Shown here piece by piece: positions 45,864-58,816 of a DNA stretch of 64,000 bases; the stretch's first letter is position 1, and each line of letters opens with the position of its first letter. The DNA is from Neoaquamicrobium microcysteis. Its GTDB lineage: Bacteria; Pseudomonadota; Alphaproteobacteria; Rhizobiales; Rhizobiaceae. The notes under the pieces were generated by a model. It was not told the DNA's origin, did no database searches, and saw nothing but the letters and a program-made list of their open reading frames with translations. A program made the position numbers and the translations under genes. The DNA lies in contig NZ_VSZS01000064.1 in the NCBI RefSeq assembly GCF_008180155.1, forward strand, positions 62,001 to 126,000, written 5' to 3'.

Positions 45864-47033
45864 ATGTCCTCGCTTGACGGGCTGCCGACGTTTCGCACCG
45901 TCAGGCAGGACTACCAGCATCTCGAGCAGTCCGGCACCATCGTCGGCGACACGGCGCAGCTTGCCGTGGTGGATGCGCTCGACCGCCTGATCGAGGAGAT
46001 CGCGTCCAAGCGCCTCGCCTCCAAGTCGAGCGCGCTGGGCTGGCTCTTCGCCAAGCGCAAGCCGACGCATGAGCCGGTCAAGGGCCTCTACGTCCATGGC
46101 GGCGTGGGGCGGGGCAAAACCATGCTGATGGACATGTTCTTCGAGCGCGTGACCGTGAAGCGAAAGCGCCGGGCGCATTTCAACGACTTCATGGCCGACG
46201 TTCACGACCGCATCCAGAAGCATCGCGAGATGCTCAAGCGGGGCGAGACGAAGGAAACCGACCCCATTCCACCCGTTGCCAGGGCGCTCGCCCAAGAAGC
46301 GTGGGTGCTGTGCTTCGACGAGTTCACGGTCACCGACATCGCCGATGCGATGGTGCTGTCGCGGCTTTTCTCCAGCCTGTTTTCCGAGGGCGTGGTGCTG
46401 GTGGCCACCTCCAACGTCGCACCACGCGACCTCTATCGCGACGGTCTCAACCGGGCGCTGTTCGAACCTTTCATCGGCATACTGGAGCGCCACACGCGGG
46501 TGATGGCGCTGGACGGGCCGACCGACTATCGCCGCCGCAACCTCGACCGCATGCAGGTCTATATCTCGCCGCTGGGCGAGGACGCCGACGCGCTGATGGA
46601 CGAGGCGTGGGAGGCGGCGACCGCCGGCCACGTGACGAGGCAGGAGCGCCTTGCCGTCAAGGGCCGCGAAGTGGTGGTGCCCCGCGCCAACGGCACGGCC
46701 GCGCGCTTCACCTTTGCAGATCTGTGCGAAAAGCCGCTGGGGGCGCGCGACTATCTCGCGATAGCCGCCCATTTCGACACGCTGTTCATCGACCGCATAC
46801 CGGTGATGGGGCAGGAGCGGCGTAACGAGGCCAAGCGCTTCATCCTGCTGGTCGACACGCTGTACGACCAGAAGATGCGCCTCGTGGCCAGCGCCGAGGC
46901 CTCGCCCGAACGGCTTTATGCCGGCACCAGCGGCACGGAGGCATTCGAGTTTGCGCGCACCGCTTCGCGCCTCACCGAGATGCAGAGCCGCGAATGGCTG
47001 GACGCAGCCGCGACGCGCGCTGGCGCCGACTGA
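45864..47033 (+). CDS. zapE: Cell division protein ZapE (AFG1-like ATPase)
   Basis: This 389-aa AAA-type ATPase associates with the Z ring in bacteria and is related to mitochondrial LACE1/AFG1. Walker A is GGVGRGKTMLMD near residues 79-90, Walker B is LCFDEF near residue 150, and the sensor segment is LVATSNVAPRDLY. The N-terminal DYQHLEQSGTIVGDTAQL and the YLAIAAHFDTLFIDRIPVM segment are typical. It lies 39 bases downstream of the Omp19-like gene and may share its transcript. Confidence 0.94.
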   Translation: MSSLDGLPTFRTVRQDYQHLEQSGTIVGDTAQLAVVDALDRLIEEIASKRLASKSSALGWLFAKRKPTHEPVKGLYVHGGVGRGKTMLMDMFFERVTVKRKRRAHFNDFMADVHDRIQKHREMLKRGETKETDPIPPVARALAQEAWVLCFDEFTVTDIADAMVLSRLFSSLFSEGVVLVATSNVAPRDLYRDGLNRALFEPFIGILERHTRVMALDGPTDYRRRNLDRMQVYISPLGEDADALMDEAWEAATAGHVTRQERLAVKGREVVVPRANGTAARFTFADLCEKPLGARDYLAIAAHFDTLFIDRIPVMGQERRNEAKRFILLVDTLYDQKMRLVASAEASPERLYAGTSGTEAFEFARTASRLTEMQSREWLDAAATRAGAD

Positions 47034-47094
47034 TCCATCCGGCGTGCAATTCCGTGCGCCGCCGACGCTTGCATGCTCGACCGACTCAAAACAA

Positions 47095-47123
47095 TTGACG
47101 TTTACGTAAGACAAAAAACATCT
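47095..47123 (+). promoter_or_regulatory. Candidate promoter of the mdh-suc-lpd operon
   Basis: TTGACG (47095-47100), a 17-base spacer and a weak ACATCT (-10) lie in a distinctly AT-rich 261-base gap between zapE and mdh. TTTACGTAAG in the spacer is a near-palindrome and could be an operator. Another AT-rich stretch (GGTAATAAT near 47146) may serve as an alternative -10. The rest of this gap holds nothing recognisable. Confidence 0.35.
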
Positions 47124-47153
47124 AAACGATTGAAAATGTTTGCTCGGTAATAA

Positions 47154-48266
<1,113 letters not shown>

Positions 48267-48276
48267 GGCTATCCGC

Positions 48277-49470
<1,194 letters not shown>

Positions 49471-49488
49471 CGGACAGGACCAGAATTT

Positions 49489-50391
49489 ATGTCGATCCTT
49501 ATCAACAAGAACACCAAGGTCCTCGTCCAGGGCCTGACCGGCAAGACCGGCACCTTCCACACCGAGCAGGCGCTGGCCTATCACGGCACGCAGATGGTCG
49601 GCGGCATCCACCCCAAGAAGGGCGGCGAGACCTGGACCGGCTCGAAGGGTGAAAGCCTGCCGATCTTCGCTTCCGTCGCCGAGGGCAAGGAAAAGACCGG
49701 TGCGGACGCATCGGTGGTCTACGTGCCGCCGGCAGGTGCCGCAGCCGCCATCATCGAGGCGATCGAGGCCGAAATCCCGCTGATCGTCTGCATCACGGAA
49801 GGCATCCCGGTGATGGACATGGTCAAGGTCAAGGCGAAGCTCGACAAGTCGAAGTCGCGCCTGATCGGCCCGAACTGCCCCGGCCTCGTCACCCCCGACG
49901 AATGCAAGATCGGCATCATGCCGGGCTCGATCTTCCGCAAGGGCTCGGTCGGCGTTGTATCGCGCTCGGGAACGCTTACCTATGAGGCAGTGTTCCAGAC
50001 GACGAATGAAGGCCTCGGCCAGACCACGGCCGTCGGCATCGGCGGCGACCCGGTCAAGGGCACCGAGTTCATCGACATCCTCGAGATGTTCCTCGCCGAC
50101 GACGAGACCAAGTCGATCATCATGATCGGCGAGATCGGTGGTTCGGCCGAGGAAGACGCTGCCCAGTTCCTGCGCGACGAAGCCAAGCGCGGACGCAGCA
50201 AGCCGATGGCCGGCTTCATCGCCGGTCGCACGGCCCCTCCCGGACGCACCATGGGCCATGCCGGCGCGGTGATTTCCGGCGGCAAGGGCGGCGCGGAAGA
50301 CAAGATCGCGGCGATGGAGGCAGCGGGCATCCGCGTGTCGCCTTCGCCGGCCCGCCTCGGCAAGACCCTGGTCGAGGCGATCAAGGGGTGA
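49489..50391 (+). CDS. sucD: Succinyl-CoA synthetase alpha subunit
   Basis: SucD binds CoA and carries the phosphorylated histidine. The 300-aa product has [23 protein letters not shown]-like N-terminal CoA-binding elements, [20 protein letters not shown], and the active-site His in [16 protein letters not shown]. It starts 18 bases after sucC and is followed by a 104-base gap with a strong hairpin before sucA. Confidence 0.97.
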   Translation: MSILINKNTKVLVQGLTGKTGTFHTEQALAYHGTQMVGGIHPKKGGETWTGSKGESLPIFASVAEGKEKTGADASVVYVPPAGAAAAIIEAIEAEIPLIVCITEGIPVMDMVKVKAKLDKSKSRLIGPNCPGLVTPDECKIGIMPGSIFRKGSVGVVSRSGTLTYEAVFQTTNEGLGQTTAVGIGGDPVKGTEFIDILEMFLADDETKSIIMIGEIGGSAEEDAAQFLRDEAKRGRSKPMAGFIAGRTAPPGRTMGHAGAVISGGKGGAEDKIAAMEAAGIRVSPSPARLGKTLVEAIKG

Positions 50392-50405
50392 GGCATTCGG
50401 CATCT

Positions 50406-50443
50406 GGCAGCCGGCAGTCGGGACGATCCGATTGCCGGCTGCC
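50406..50443. repeat. Strong hairpin between sucD and sucA
   Basis: An 11-bp perfect stem (GGCAGCCGGCA with TGCCGGCTGCC) closes a 16-base loop that itself contains CGG/CCG pairing. CAGTCGG and CCGACTG nearby allow another pairing. No U-run follows. It may be a repeat unit or an mRNA-processing element inside the operon. Confidence 0.6.
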
Positions 50444-50495
50444 GAAAACCGACTGCCCTTAAGAAGGAGACGGAGCAAGCGCTCCGGAAAGACAG

Positions 50496-53483
50496 ATGGC
50501 GCGGCAAGATCAGGCCAACGACCAATTTTCGCTCACCTCGTTTCTCTATGGCGGCAATGCCGACTATATCGAGACGCTTCATGCGGCCTGGCAGGAAAAC
50601 CCTTCTTCGGTCGATCCCGAATGGCGGGATTTCTTCGCCGCGCTGAAGGATGACGCCGGCGACGTGCGCAAGAGCGCAGAGGGCGCTTCCTGGACGAAGC
50701 CCAACTGGCCGGTAGCCGCCAATGGCGAGCTCGTCTCCGCGCTCGACGGCGACTGGGGTGCGGTCGAGAAGCACGTCGAGAAGAAGGTGAAGGAAAAGGC
50801 GGCCGACAAGGGCGCCGCGCTCTCCGACGCCGACGTGCTGCAGGCGACGCGCGATTCGGTTCGCGCCATCATGATGATCCGCGCCTATCGCATGCGCGGC
50901 CATCTGCACGCCGATCTCGACCCGCTCGGCATTGCCGAGGAAAAGGAAGACTACAACGAGCTTTCGCCCGAGGCCTACGGCTTCACGGAGGCCGATTACG
51001 ACCGCCCGATCTTCATCGACCATGTGCTGGGGCTGGAATACGCCACCGTCCGGCAGATGCTCGACATCCTCAAGCGTACCTACTGCTCGACGCTGGGCGT
51101 CGAGTTCATGCACATCTCCAATCCCGAGGAGAAGGCCTGGATCCAGGAGCGCATCGAGGGGCCGGACAAGGGCATCGACTTCACGCCGCAGGGCAAGAAG
51201 GCGATCCTTTCCAAGCTGATCGAGGCGGAAGGCTTCGAGCAGTTCATCGACGTGAAGTACAAGGGCACCAAGCGCTTCGGCCTCGATGGCGGTGAATCGC
51301 TTATTCCGGCGCTCGAGCAGATCATCAAGCGCGGCGGCGCGATGGGCCTGAAGGAAGTCGTGCTGGGCATGGCCCACCGCGGCCGCCTCAACGTGCTGAC
51401 CAACGTGATGGCCAAGCCGCACCGCGCCGTGTTCCACGAGTTCAAGGGCGGCTCCTACGCCCCCGACGACGTCGAGGGCTCGGGCGACGTGAAGTATCAC
51501 CTTGGCGCATCGTCGGATCGCGAGTTCGACGGCAACAAGGTGCACCTGTCGCTGACGGCCAACCCGTCGCATCTGGAGATCGTCAACCCGGTGGTGATGG
51601 GCAAGGCCCGCGCCAAGCAGGACCAGATTTTCGGCCGCACCCGCGAGGAGACCGTGCCGATCGAGGAGCGCGCCAAGGTTTTGCCGCTGCTGCTGCACGG
51701 TGATGCCGCCTTTGCCGGACAGGGTGTCGTGGCCGAATGCCTCGGGCTTTCGGGCCTGCGCGGCCACCGCGTCGCCGGAACGCTGCATTTCATCATCAAC
51801 AACCAGATCGGTTTCACCACCAATCCGCGTTTCTCGCGTTCGTCGCCCTATCCGTCGGATGTGGCCAAGATGATCGAGGCGCCGATCTTCCACGTCAACG
51901 GCGACGACCCGGAAGCCGTGGTCTACGCCGCCAAGGTGGCGATGGAATTCCGCATGACCTTCCACAAGCCGGTGGTCATCGACATGTTCTGCTACCGCCG
52001 CTTCGGCCACAACGAAGGCGACGAGCCGGCGTTCACCCAGCCGATCATGTACAAGAATATCCGCGCCCATAAGACGACGGTACAGCTCTACTCCGAGAAG
52101 CTGATCGGCGAAGGCCTGCTGACGCAGGATGAGGTCGATGCCATGCGTGCCGACTGGCGCGCGAGGCTCGAAACCGAGTTCGAGGCCGGCCAGTCCTACA
52201 AGCCCAACAAGGCAGACTGGCTGGATGGCGCATGGTCGGGCTTGCGCACCGCCGACAATCAGGATGAGCAGCGCCGCGGCAAGACCTCCGTGCCGCTCAA
52301 GACGCTCAAGGAAATCGGCAAGAAGCTGACCGACGTGCCGAAGGACTTCGAGGTACACCGTACCATCGGGCGCTTCCTCGAAAGCCGGCGCAAGGCGATC
52401 GAATCGGGCGAAGGCCTCGACTGGGCGACCGGCGAAGCGCTGGCGTTCGGCTCCATTCTGATGGAAGGCAACCCTATCCGCCTTTCGGGCCAGGATTCGG
52501 AACGCGGCACGTTTTCGCAGCGCCATTCCGTGCTCTACGACCAGAAGAGCGAGGACCGCTATATCCCGCTCAACAATCTGAGCCCGGCGCAGGCGAACTA
52601 CGAGGTCATCAACTCGATGCTCTCGGAAGAAGCCGTGCTCGGCTTCGAATACGGCTTCAGCCTCGCAGAGCCGCGCGCGCTGACGCTGTGGGAAGCCCAG
52701 TTCGGCGATTTCGCCAACGGCGCGCAGGTCGTGTTCGACCAGTTCATCTCGTCGGGCGAGCGCAAGTGGCTGCGCATGTCGGGTCTGGTCTGCCTTCTGC
52801 CGCATGGCTACGAAGGGCAGGGACCGGAACATTCGTCTGCCCGTCTGGAGCGCTTCCTGCAGATGTGCGCAGAAGACAACATGCAGGTGGCCAACGTTAC
52901 GACGCCGGCTAACTACTTCCACATCCTGCGCCGGCAGCTCAAGCGCGACTTCCGCAAACCGCTCATCATGATGACGCCCAAGTCGCTGCTGCGCCACAAG
53001 CGCGCCGTGTCGACCCTGTCGGAAATGTCGGGCGAAAGCTCCTTCCACCGCCTGCTGTGGGACGATGCGCAACTGCTGGCCGACCAGCCGATCAAGCTGG
53101 TGAAGGATTCCAAGATCCGCCGCGTCGTGCTGTGCACCGGCAAGGTGTATTACGATCTCTACGAGGAGCGCGAGAAGCGCGGCGTCAATGACGTCTATCT
53201 GCTGCGTGTCGAGCAGCTCTACCCGTTCCCGGCCAAGGCGCTCATCAACGAGCTGTCGCGCTTCCGCAATGCGGAGATGGTCTGGTGCCAGGAAGAGCCC
53301 AAGAACATGGGCGCGTGGTCCTTCATCGACCCGTATCTGGAATGGGTGCTGGCCCATATCGACGCCAAGCATCAGCGCGTGCGCTATACCGGGCGTCCGG
53401 CGGCAGCATCCCCGGCGACGGGCCTCATGTCCAAGCATCTGGCGCAGCTCGAGGCCTTCCTCGAAGACGCGCTGGGCGAATAG
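50496..53483 (+). CDS. sucA: 2-oxoglutarate dehydrogenase E1 component
   Basis: SucA is the thiamine-diphosphate decarboxylase of the 2-oxoglutarate dehydrogenase complex. The 995-aa product has the N-terminal SucB-binding segment (FLYGGNADYIETLHAAWQENPSSVDPEWRDFF). The ThDP-binding domain includes VLGMAHRGRLNVL, LHGDAAFAGQGVVAE and NNQIGFTTNPRFSRSSPY. The C-terminal transketolase domain follows (RFLQMCAEDNMQVANVTTPANYFHILRRQ, RHKRAVS). AAGGAG precedes the start. A large antisense open frame on the other strand is a shadow. Confidence 0.97.
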   Translation: MARQDQANDQFSLTSFLYGGNADYIETLHAAWQENPSSVDPEWRDFFAALKDDAGDVRKSAEGASWTKPNWPVAANGELVSALDGDWGAVEKHVEKKVKEKAADKGAALSDADVLQATRDSVRAIMMIRAYRMRGHLHADLDPLGIAEEKEDYNELSPEAYGFTEADYDRPIFIDHVLGLEYATVRQMLDILKRTYCSTLGVEFMHISNPEEKAWIQERIEGPDKGIDFTPQGKKAILSKLIEAEGFEQFIDVKYKGTKRFGLDGGESLIPALEQIIKRGGAMGLKEVVLGMAHRGRLNVLTNVMAKPHRAVFHEFKGGSYAPDDVEGSGDVKYHLGASSDREFDGNKVHLSLTANPSHLEIVNPVVMGKARAKQDQIFGRTREETVPIEERAKVLPLLLHGDAAFAGQGVVAECLGLSGLRGHRVAGTLHFIINNQIGFTTNPRFSRSSPYPSDVAKMIEAPIFHVNGDDPEAVVYAAKVAMEFRMTFHKPVVIDMFCYRRFGHNEGDEPAFTQPIMYKNIRAHKTTVQLYSEKLIGEGLLTQDEVDAMRADWRARLETEFEAGQSYKPNKADWLDGAWSGLRTADNQDEQRRGKTSVPLKTLKEIGKKLTDVPKDFEVHRTIGRFLESRRKAIESGEGLDWATGEALAFGSILMEGNPIRLSGQDSERGTFSQRHSVLYDQKSEDRYIPLNNLSPAQANYEVINSMLSEEAVLGFEYGFSLAEPRALTLWEAQFGDFANGAQVVFDQFISSGERKWLRMSGLVCLLPHGYEGQGPEHSSARLERFLQMCAEDNMQVANVTTPANYFHILRRQLKRDFRKPLIMMTPKSLLRHKRAVSTLSEMSGESSFHRLLWDDAQLLADQPIKLVKDSKIRRVVLCTGKVYYDLYEEREKRGVNDVYLLRVEQLYPFPAKALINELSRFRNAEMVWCQEEPKNMGAWSFIDPYLEWVLAHIDAKHQRVRYTGRPAAASPATGLMSKHLAQLEAFLEDALGE

Positions 53484-53509
53484 GCCAATGAGCGTCGCGC
53501 CCAGGCACT

Positions 53510-53649
53510 CCCCCACCCCTTACCCCTCCCCACAAGGGGGAGGGAGACATGCGCGTCGCGCGCGCACCGTCATCTTTGCATCGATGGAAACGACAAATGA
53601 GACGCTGACGCCCTCCCTCCCCCTTGTGGGGAGGGATAAAGGGTGGGGG
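53510..53649. repeat. 140-bp inverted-repeat element between sucA and sucB
   Basis: Two 37-base arms (53510-53546 and 53613-53649) are inverted copies matching at 35 of 37 positions, with a 66-base spacer. Each arm contains its own palindrome (CCTCCCC-ACAA-GGGGGAGG). This is the form of rhizobial intergenic mosaic or MITE-like elements. It lies 26 bases after the sucA stop and 51 bases before sucB, and RNA from it would fold into a long stem. Confidence 0.85.
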
Positions 53650-53700
53650 TCCTTTCTCGCGACCGACATTCATTCCAGAACCAACGGATAGGAATCCGAC

Positions 53701-54942
<1,242 letters not shown>

Positions 54943-54971
54943 GGCTGACAGGCCAAACCGGAGCGACCGAC

Positions 54972-55721
54972 ATGGCTGCAAAGGCGATGCTGGTGACGGG
55001 CGGCGGGCGCGGGATCGGCGCCTCCGTCGCACGGCTGGGCGCAGCCTCTGGCTGGCGCGTCGCGATCAATTATGCGGCGAACGACAAAGCAGCCACCGCG
55101 CTGGTGGACGAAATCACCGAAGCCGGCGGCGAGGCTTTTGCCGTCAAGGGTGATGTCGGGGTCGAAGCCGACGTGCTTTCCATGTTCGAGGCCGTCGACA
55201 GACGCTTCGGACGGCTCGACGGGCTGGTCAACAATGCCGGCGTGGTGGATCGCAAGGCGCGGCTCGACGAGATGGACATCGCGCGTTTCGAGCGCATGAT
55301 GCGCATCAACGTCATCGGCTCGTTGCTGTGCGCCCGCGAAGCCGTGAAGCGCATGTCGACCAGGCATGGCGGCCAGGGCGGCGCCATCGTCAACATATCC
55401 TCGGTCGCCGCGGTGCTGGGCTCGCCGGGCGAGTATGTCGACTACGCGGCCTCCAAGGGCGCGATCGAAAGTTTCACGCTGGGGCTTGCCCGCGAGGTGG
55501 CGACCGAGAACATCCGGGTCAACGCCGTGCGGCCGGGCATCATCGACACGGAGATCCACGCCTCGGGCGGCCAGCCCGACAGGGTGGCGGCAATGCGCGG
55601 GCTGGTGCCGATGCAGCGCGAGGGCAAGGCCGACGAGGTCGCCCGCGCCGTGCTGTGGCTTCTGTCCGAAGAAGCGTCCTATACGACGGGCGCGATACTG
55701 AATACGAGCGGCGGGCGCTGA
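54972..55721 (+). CDS. SDR family oxidoreductase inside the suc operon
   Basis: This 249-aa short-chain dehydrogenase has the NAD(P) motif [31 protein letters not shown], the serine in [23 protein letters not shown] with catalytic Tyr and Lys (YAASK), and [18 protein letters not shown]. The N-terminal ANDKAA context after the second strand (AINYAAND) favours NADP. It lies between sucB and lpdA, 29 bases from each, so it is surely co-transcribed, but it is not a known part of the 2-oxoglutarate dehydrogenase complex. The substrate is unknown. Confidence 0.92.
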   Translation: MAAKAMLVTGGGRGIGASVARLGAASGWRVAINYAANDKAATALVDEITEAGGEAFAVKGDVGVEADVLSMFEAVDRRFGRLDGLVNNAGVVDRKARLDEMDIARFERMMRINVIGSLLCAREAVKRMSTRHGGQGGAIVNISSVAAVLGSPGEYVDYAASKGAIESFTLGLAREVATENIRVNAVRPGIIDTEIHASGGQPDRVAAMRGLVPMQREGKADEVARAVLWLLSEEASYTTGAILNTSGGR

Positions 55722-55750
55722 GGGCCGCCGCGCAGAAGGAAGGACTTCCC

Positions 55751-57157
55751 ATGAGCTATGATGTCGTCGTTATCGGAGCTGGCCCCGGCGGCTATGTCTG
55801 CGCCATCAAGGCCGCGCAGCTCGGCCTCAAGACCGCGCTGATCGAAAAGCGCGACACCTATGGCGGCACCTGCGTCAATGTCGGCTGCATCCCCTCCAAG
55901 GCGCTGCTGCACGCGACCGAGATGCTGCTGGAGGCAGAGCACTCGTTCGACGCGCTGGGTATCGAAATCTCGAAGCCGAAGGTGAACCTGAAGAAGCTGA
56001 TGGCGCACCGCGTCAACACGGTGGAGCAGAACACCAAGGGTCTGGTCTTCCTGATGAAGAAGAACAAGATCGACACGTTCCAGGGTACCGGCCAGGTTCT
56101 GGCGGCCGGCAAGGTGTCCGTCACCGGTGAGGACGGCAAGGCGCAGGAGATCGAGACGAAGAACATCGTCATCGCGACGGGTTCCGACATTGCCGGCATC
56201 CCGGGCGTCGACGTCGCCTTCGACGAGAAGGTGATCGTGTCGTCCACCGGCGCGCTGGAGTTCGACAAGGTGCCGGGCCATCTCGTCGTCGTCGGCGGAG
56301 GCGTGATCGGGCTGGAGCTCGGTTCGGTCTGGGCGCGGCTGGGCTCCAGGGTCACGGTGGTCGAGTATCTCGACACCATCCTCGGCGGCATGGACGGCGA
56401 GGTCGCCAAGCAGTTCCAGCGCATCCTGGCCAAGCAGGGCATGGACTTCAAGCTGAGCGCGAAAGTGACGGGCGTGAAGAAGACCGGCAAGGGCGCTTCA
56501 GTCACGTTCGAACCCGTCAAGGGCGGAGACGCCGAGACCATCGAGGCGGATGCCGTTCTGGTCGCGACCGGCCGCAAGCCCTACACTGATGGCCTAGGCC
56601 TTGAAAACGCCGGCGTCGAGCTGGACGAGCGCGGTCGCGTCAAGGTCGACGGCCACCTCAAAACCAACGTGCCGGGCATCTACGCCATCGGCGACGTGGT
56701 CGTAGGCCCCATGCTTGCGCACAAGGCCGAGGAGGAAGGCGTCGCCGTCGCCGAGATGCTGGCGGGGCAGGCGGGCCATGTGAACTACGACGTCATCCCC
56801 GGCGTGGTCTACACCAGCCCCGAGGTCGCTTCCGTCGGCAAGACCGAGGAAGAGCTGAAGAAGGCGGGGGTGGACTACAAGGCCGGCAAGTTCCCGTTCA
56901 CCGCCAACGGACGTGCCCGCGCGATGCTGCAGACCGAAGGTTTCGTCAAGGTGCTGGCCGACAAGGCGACGGACCGGGTGCTGGGCGTCCATATCGTCGG
57001 CTTCGGGGCCGGCGAGATGATCCACGAGGCTGCGGTTCTGATGGAATTTGGCGGTTCGTCGGAAGATCTCGCCCGCACCTGCCACGCCCACCCGACGATG
57101 TCGGAGGCCGTGAAGGAGGCAGCACTGGCCACTTTCTCCAAGCCGATCCACATGTAG
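55751..57157 (+). CDS. lpdA: Dihydrolipoyl dehydrogenase (E3)
   Basis: LpdA reoxidises dihydrolipoamide of the 2-oxoglutarate (and possibly other) dehydrogenase complexes. The 468-aa product starts at the ATG at 55751 ([25 protein letters not shown]). The redox-active disulfide is GGTCVNVGC, the NAD fold is [27 protein letters not shown], the second FAD contact is [20 protein letters not shown], and the catalytic His-Glu pair is [15 protein letters not shown] strong terminator follows at 57181. Confidence 0.97.
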   Translation: MSYDVVVIGAGPGGYVCAIKAAQLGLKTALIEKRDTYGGTCVNVGCIPSKALLHATEMLLEAEHSFDALGIEISKPKVNLKKLMAHRVNTVEQNTKGLVFLMKKNKIDTFQGTGQVLAAGKVSVTGEDGKAQEIETKNIVIATGSDIAGIPGVDVAFDEKVIVSSTGALEFDKVPGHLVVVGGGVIGLELGSVWARLGSRVTVVEYLDTILGGMDGEVAKQFQRILAKQGMDFKLSAKVTGVKKTGKGASVTFEPVKGGDAETIEADAVLVATGRKPYTDGLGLENAGVELDERGRVKVDGHLKTNVPGIYAIGDVVVGPMLAHKAEEEGVAVAEMLAGQAGHVNYDVIPGVVYTSPEVASVGKTEEELKKAGVDYKAGKFPFTANGRARAMLQTEGFVKVLADKATDRVLGVHIVGFGAGEMIHEAAVLMEFGGSSEDLARTCHAHPTMSEAVKEAALATFSKPIHM

Positions 57158-57180
57158 ACGGTATTCCTCGCAGACGAGAA

Positions 57181-57210
57181 AAGGCGGGCCCTTTCGGACC
57201 CGCCTTTTTT
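57181..57210. terminator. Terminator of the TCA operon
   Basis: The stem AAGGCGGG with CCCGCCTT (57181-57188 and 57199-57206), a 10-base loop and a run of six T make a classic rho-independent terminator. An A-run on the 5' side lets it work for the convergent gene at 57246-57602 too. Confidence 0.85.
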
Positions 57211-57245
57211 GTACGCGAACACTTACTTACGCGGTAACGCCACGC

Positions 57246-57602
57246 TTACTGGTCGGCGGCAGGCGCTTCGTCAGCCGGGGCGGCCGGAGCGGTCGGCTCT
57301 GCCGGAGCAGCCTCGGGAGCCGGCGCAGGCGCCATTTCCTCGGTCTGCTCGGGGATCACGGCAGTCGTGCCGGGATCGGTAGCGGGACCGGAGGTAAACG
57401 CGATGAGCGCAATGACCAGCAGCACGGCAATGACGCCGGCTGCGATCAGCCCGCCACGGCCGCCGCTGTTGTGCACGACGGTCTCGTTCACGACGCGCGG
57501 GTCCGCCGCAGGGTCGGTGTAGGGTGAATGGGGTGCTACGCGGGGAGCGTCCGGATGGCCCGGATCGACGTAGCGCGGATCAGTGTTCCTCGGGTCTGTC
57601 AT
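57246..57602 (-). CDS. Single-pass membrane protein with Pro/Ala/Glu-rich tail
   Basis: This 118-aa protein starts at the ATG at 57602 with GGAGA upstream. A proline/aspartate-rich N-terminus (MTDPRNTDPRYVDPGHPDAP) is followed by one membrane helix (about residues 51-70, GGLIAAGVIAVLLVIALIAF). An extracytoplasmic low-complexity tail then runs to the end (PAPAPEAAPAEPTAPAAPADEAPAADQ). No family is recognised. The tail could cross part of the periplasm. It converges on lpdA. Confidence 0.65.
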   Translation of the reverse strand: MTDPRNTDPRYVDPGHPDAPRVAPHSPYTDPAADPRVVNETVVHNSGGRGGLIAAGVIAVLLVIALIAFTSGPATDPGTTAVIPEQTEEMAPAPAPEAAPAEPTAPAAPADEAPAADQ

Positions 57603-57733
57603 GGTCGTTCTCCATGCGTTTACTTGCATTATCGGGGTGAACAACGCGCAAAAGGCGAAACCGGTTCCCCCGGCCCCCAAAAGCACAACGATATTGGGCT
57701 TCCCTTCCCCGCGTGCTGTGGTAGCCAGAGCGC

Positions 57734-58777
57734 ATGGCTCAGAAGAAAGCGCACGAGGTCGACGGCTGGCTGCGGCGTCCCGATCCGGACGTCCGCATCG
57801 TGCTGATCTACGGACCCGACAGGGGGCTGGTTTCGGAACGCGCCAAGGCTTTCGTCGCGAAAACGGGGCTGGATGCGGACGATCCGTTCTCGTCGGTACG
57901 GCTGGACGCTTCGGAGGTGGACGCAACGCCCGGGCGGCTGAGCGACGAGGCCGGCACCGTGCCGATGTTTTCCGACCGCAGGCTCATCTGGATCAAGGGC
58001 GCGGCTGCCCACAAGCAGCTTGCAGACGAGGTCAAAGCGCTGGCGGCGTCGCCGCCGAAGGATTCGATCATCCTCATCGAGGCGGGCGACCTGAAGAAGG
58101 GGGCGGGCCTACGCGCCACGGTTGAGAACGCGTCGGGCGCGATGGCCCTGCCCTGCTACGCCGATGAAGGCCGCTCGATCGACGGGGTGATCGACGAAAT
58201 CCTCGGCCGCGACAAGCTGACCATAGGCCTCGAAGCAAGGCAGGCGCTGCGCGCCAATCTGGGCGGCGACCGGCTCGCCACCCGCAGCGAGATCGAAAAG
58301 CTGGCGCTCTACTGCCACGGTGCGGGCGAGGTTTCTCTCGAAGACGTGGGCGCGATGACCGGCGACGTGTCGAGCCTCAGCCTCGATGACGCGGTCGATG
58401 CAGTGCTTTCCGGCAATGCCGATGCGTTCGAGACGGCCTTTGCACGGCTGGTTTCGTCGGGCACCAACCCGTATCTCGTCCTTGCCGCCGCGATGCGGCA
58501 GTTTCAGGCGCTCAGCGTCATGCGCAACGAGATGGACAAAGGCGGCAAGCAAGCCGGCGCGGTGGTCGCCTCCGCCCGGCCGCCGGTGTTCTTCACACGC
58601 CGCAAGCTGGTGGAATCGGCCCTCCAGCGCTGGAACGCCGCCGCCCTCGCGCGCGCACTGGACAGACTTCAGGCGGCGGTACTGCAGACGCGCCAGCGTG
58701 CCGATCTGGCGGTTCCCTCGTCGCGCCAGGCCCTGATCGCATTGCTGGTCGAATCAGCGCGAGCGGCAAGGCGATGA
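57734..58777 (+). CDS. holA: DNA polymerase III subunit delta
   Basis: HolA is the clamp-loader wrench subunit that opens the beta clamp. The 347-aa product has IVLIYGPDRGLVSERAKAF near the N-terminus, SIILIEAGDLKKGAGLRATVENASGAMALPCY, RLATRSEIEKLALYCHGAGEVSLEDVGAMTGD and a C-terminal helical collar domain. It starts at the ATG at 57734, has no close upstream partner gene, and converges on parB with 39 bases between. Confidence 0.92.
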   Translation: MAQKKAHEVDGWLRRPDPDVRIVLIYGPDRGLVSERAKAFVAKTGLDADDPFSSVRLDASEVDATPGRLSDEAGTVPMFSDRRLIWIKGAAAHKQLADEVKALAASPPKDSIILIEAGDLKKGAGLRATVENASGAMALPCYADEGRSIDGVIDEILGRDKLTIGLEARQALRANLGGDRLATRSEIEKLALYCHGAGEVSLEDVGAMTGDVSSLSLDDAVDAVLSGNADAFETAFARLVSSGTNPYLVLAAAMRQFQALSVMRNEMDKGGKQAGAVVASARPPVFFTRRKLVESALQRWNAAALARALDRLQAAVLQTRQRADLAVPSSRQALIALLVESARAARR

Positions 58778-58816
58778 ACGGTAGCTGCTTCGCAAAGCGT
58801 TGTTTTTACTTGTTTA

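Noticed and set aside
49980-53516. Very long minus-strand open frame (over 1100 codons) opposite sucA
   Set aside because: It mirrors the codon structure of sucA and extends over sucD; high-GC genomes give such antisense frames. It has no domain of its own.
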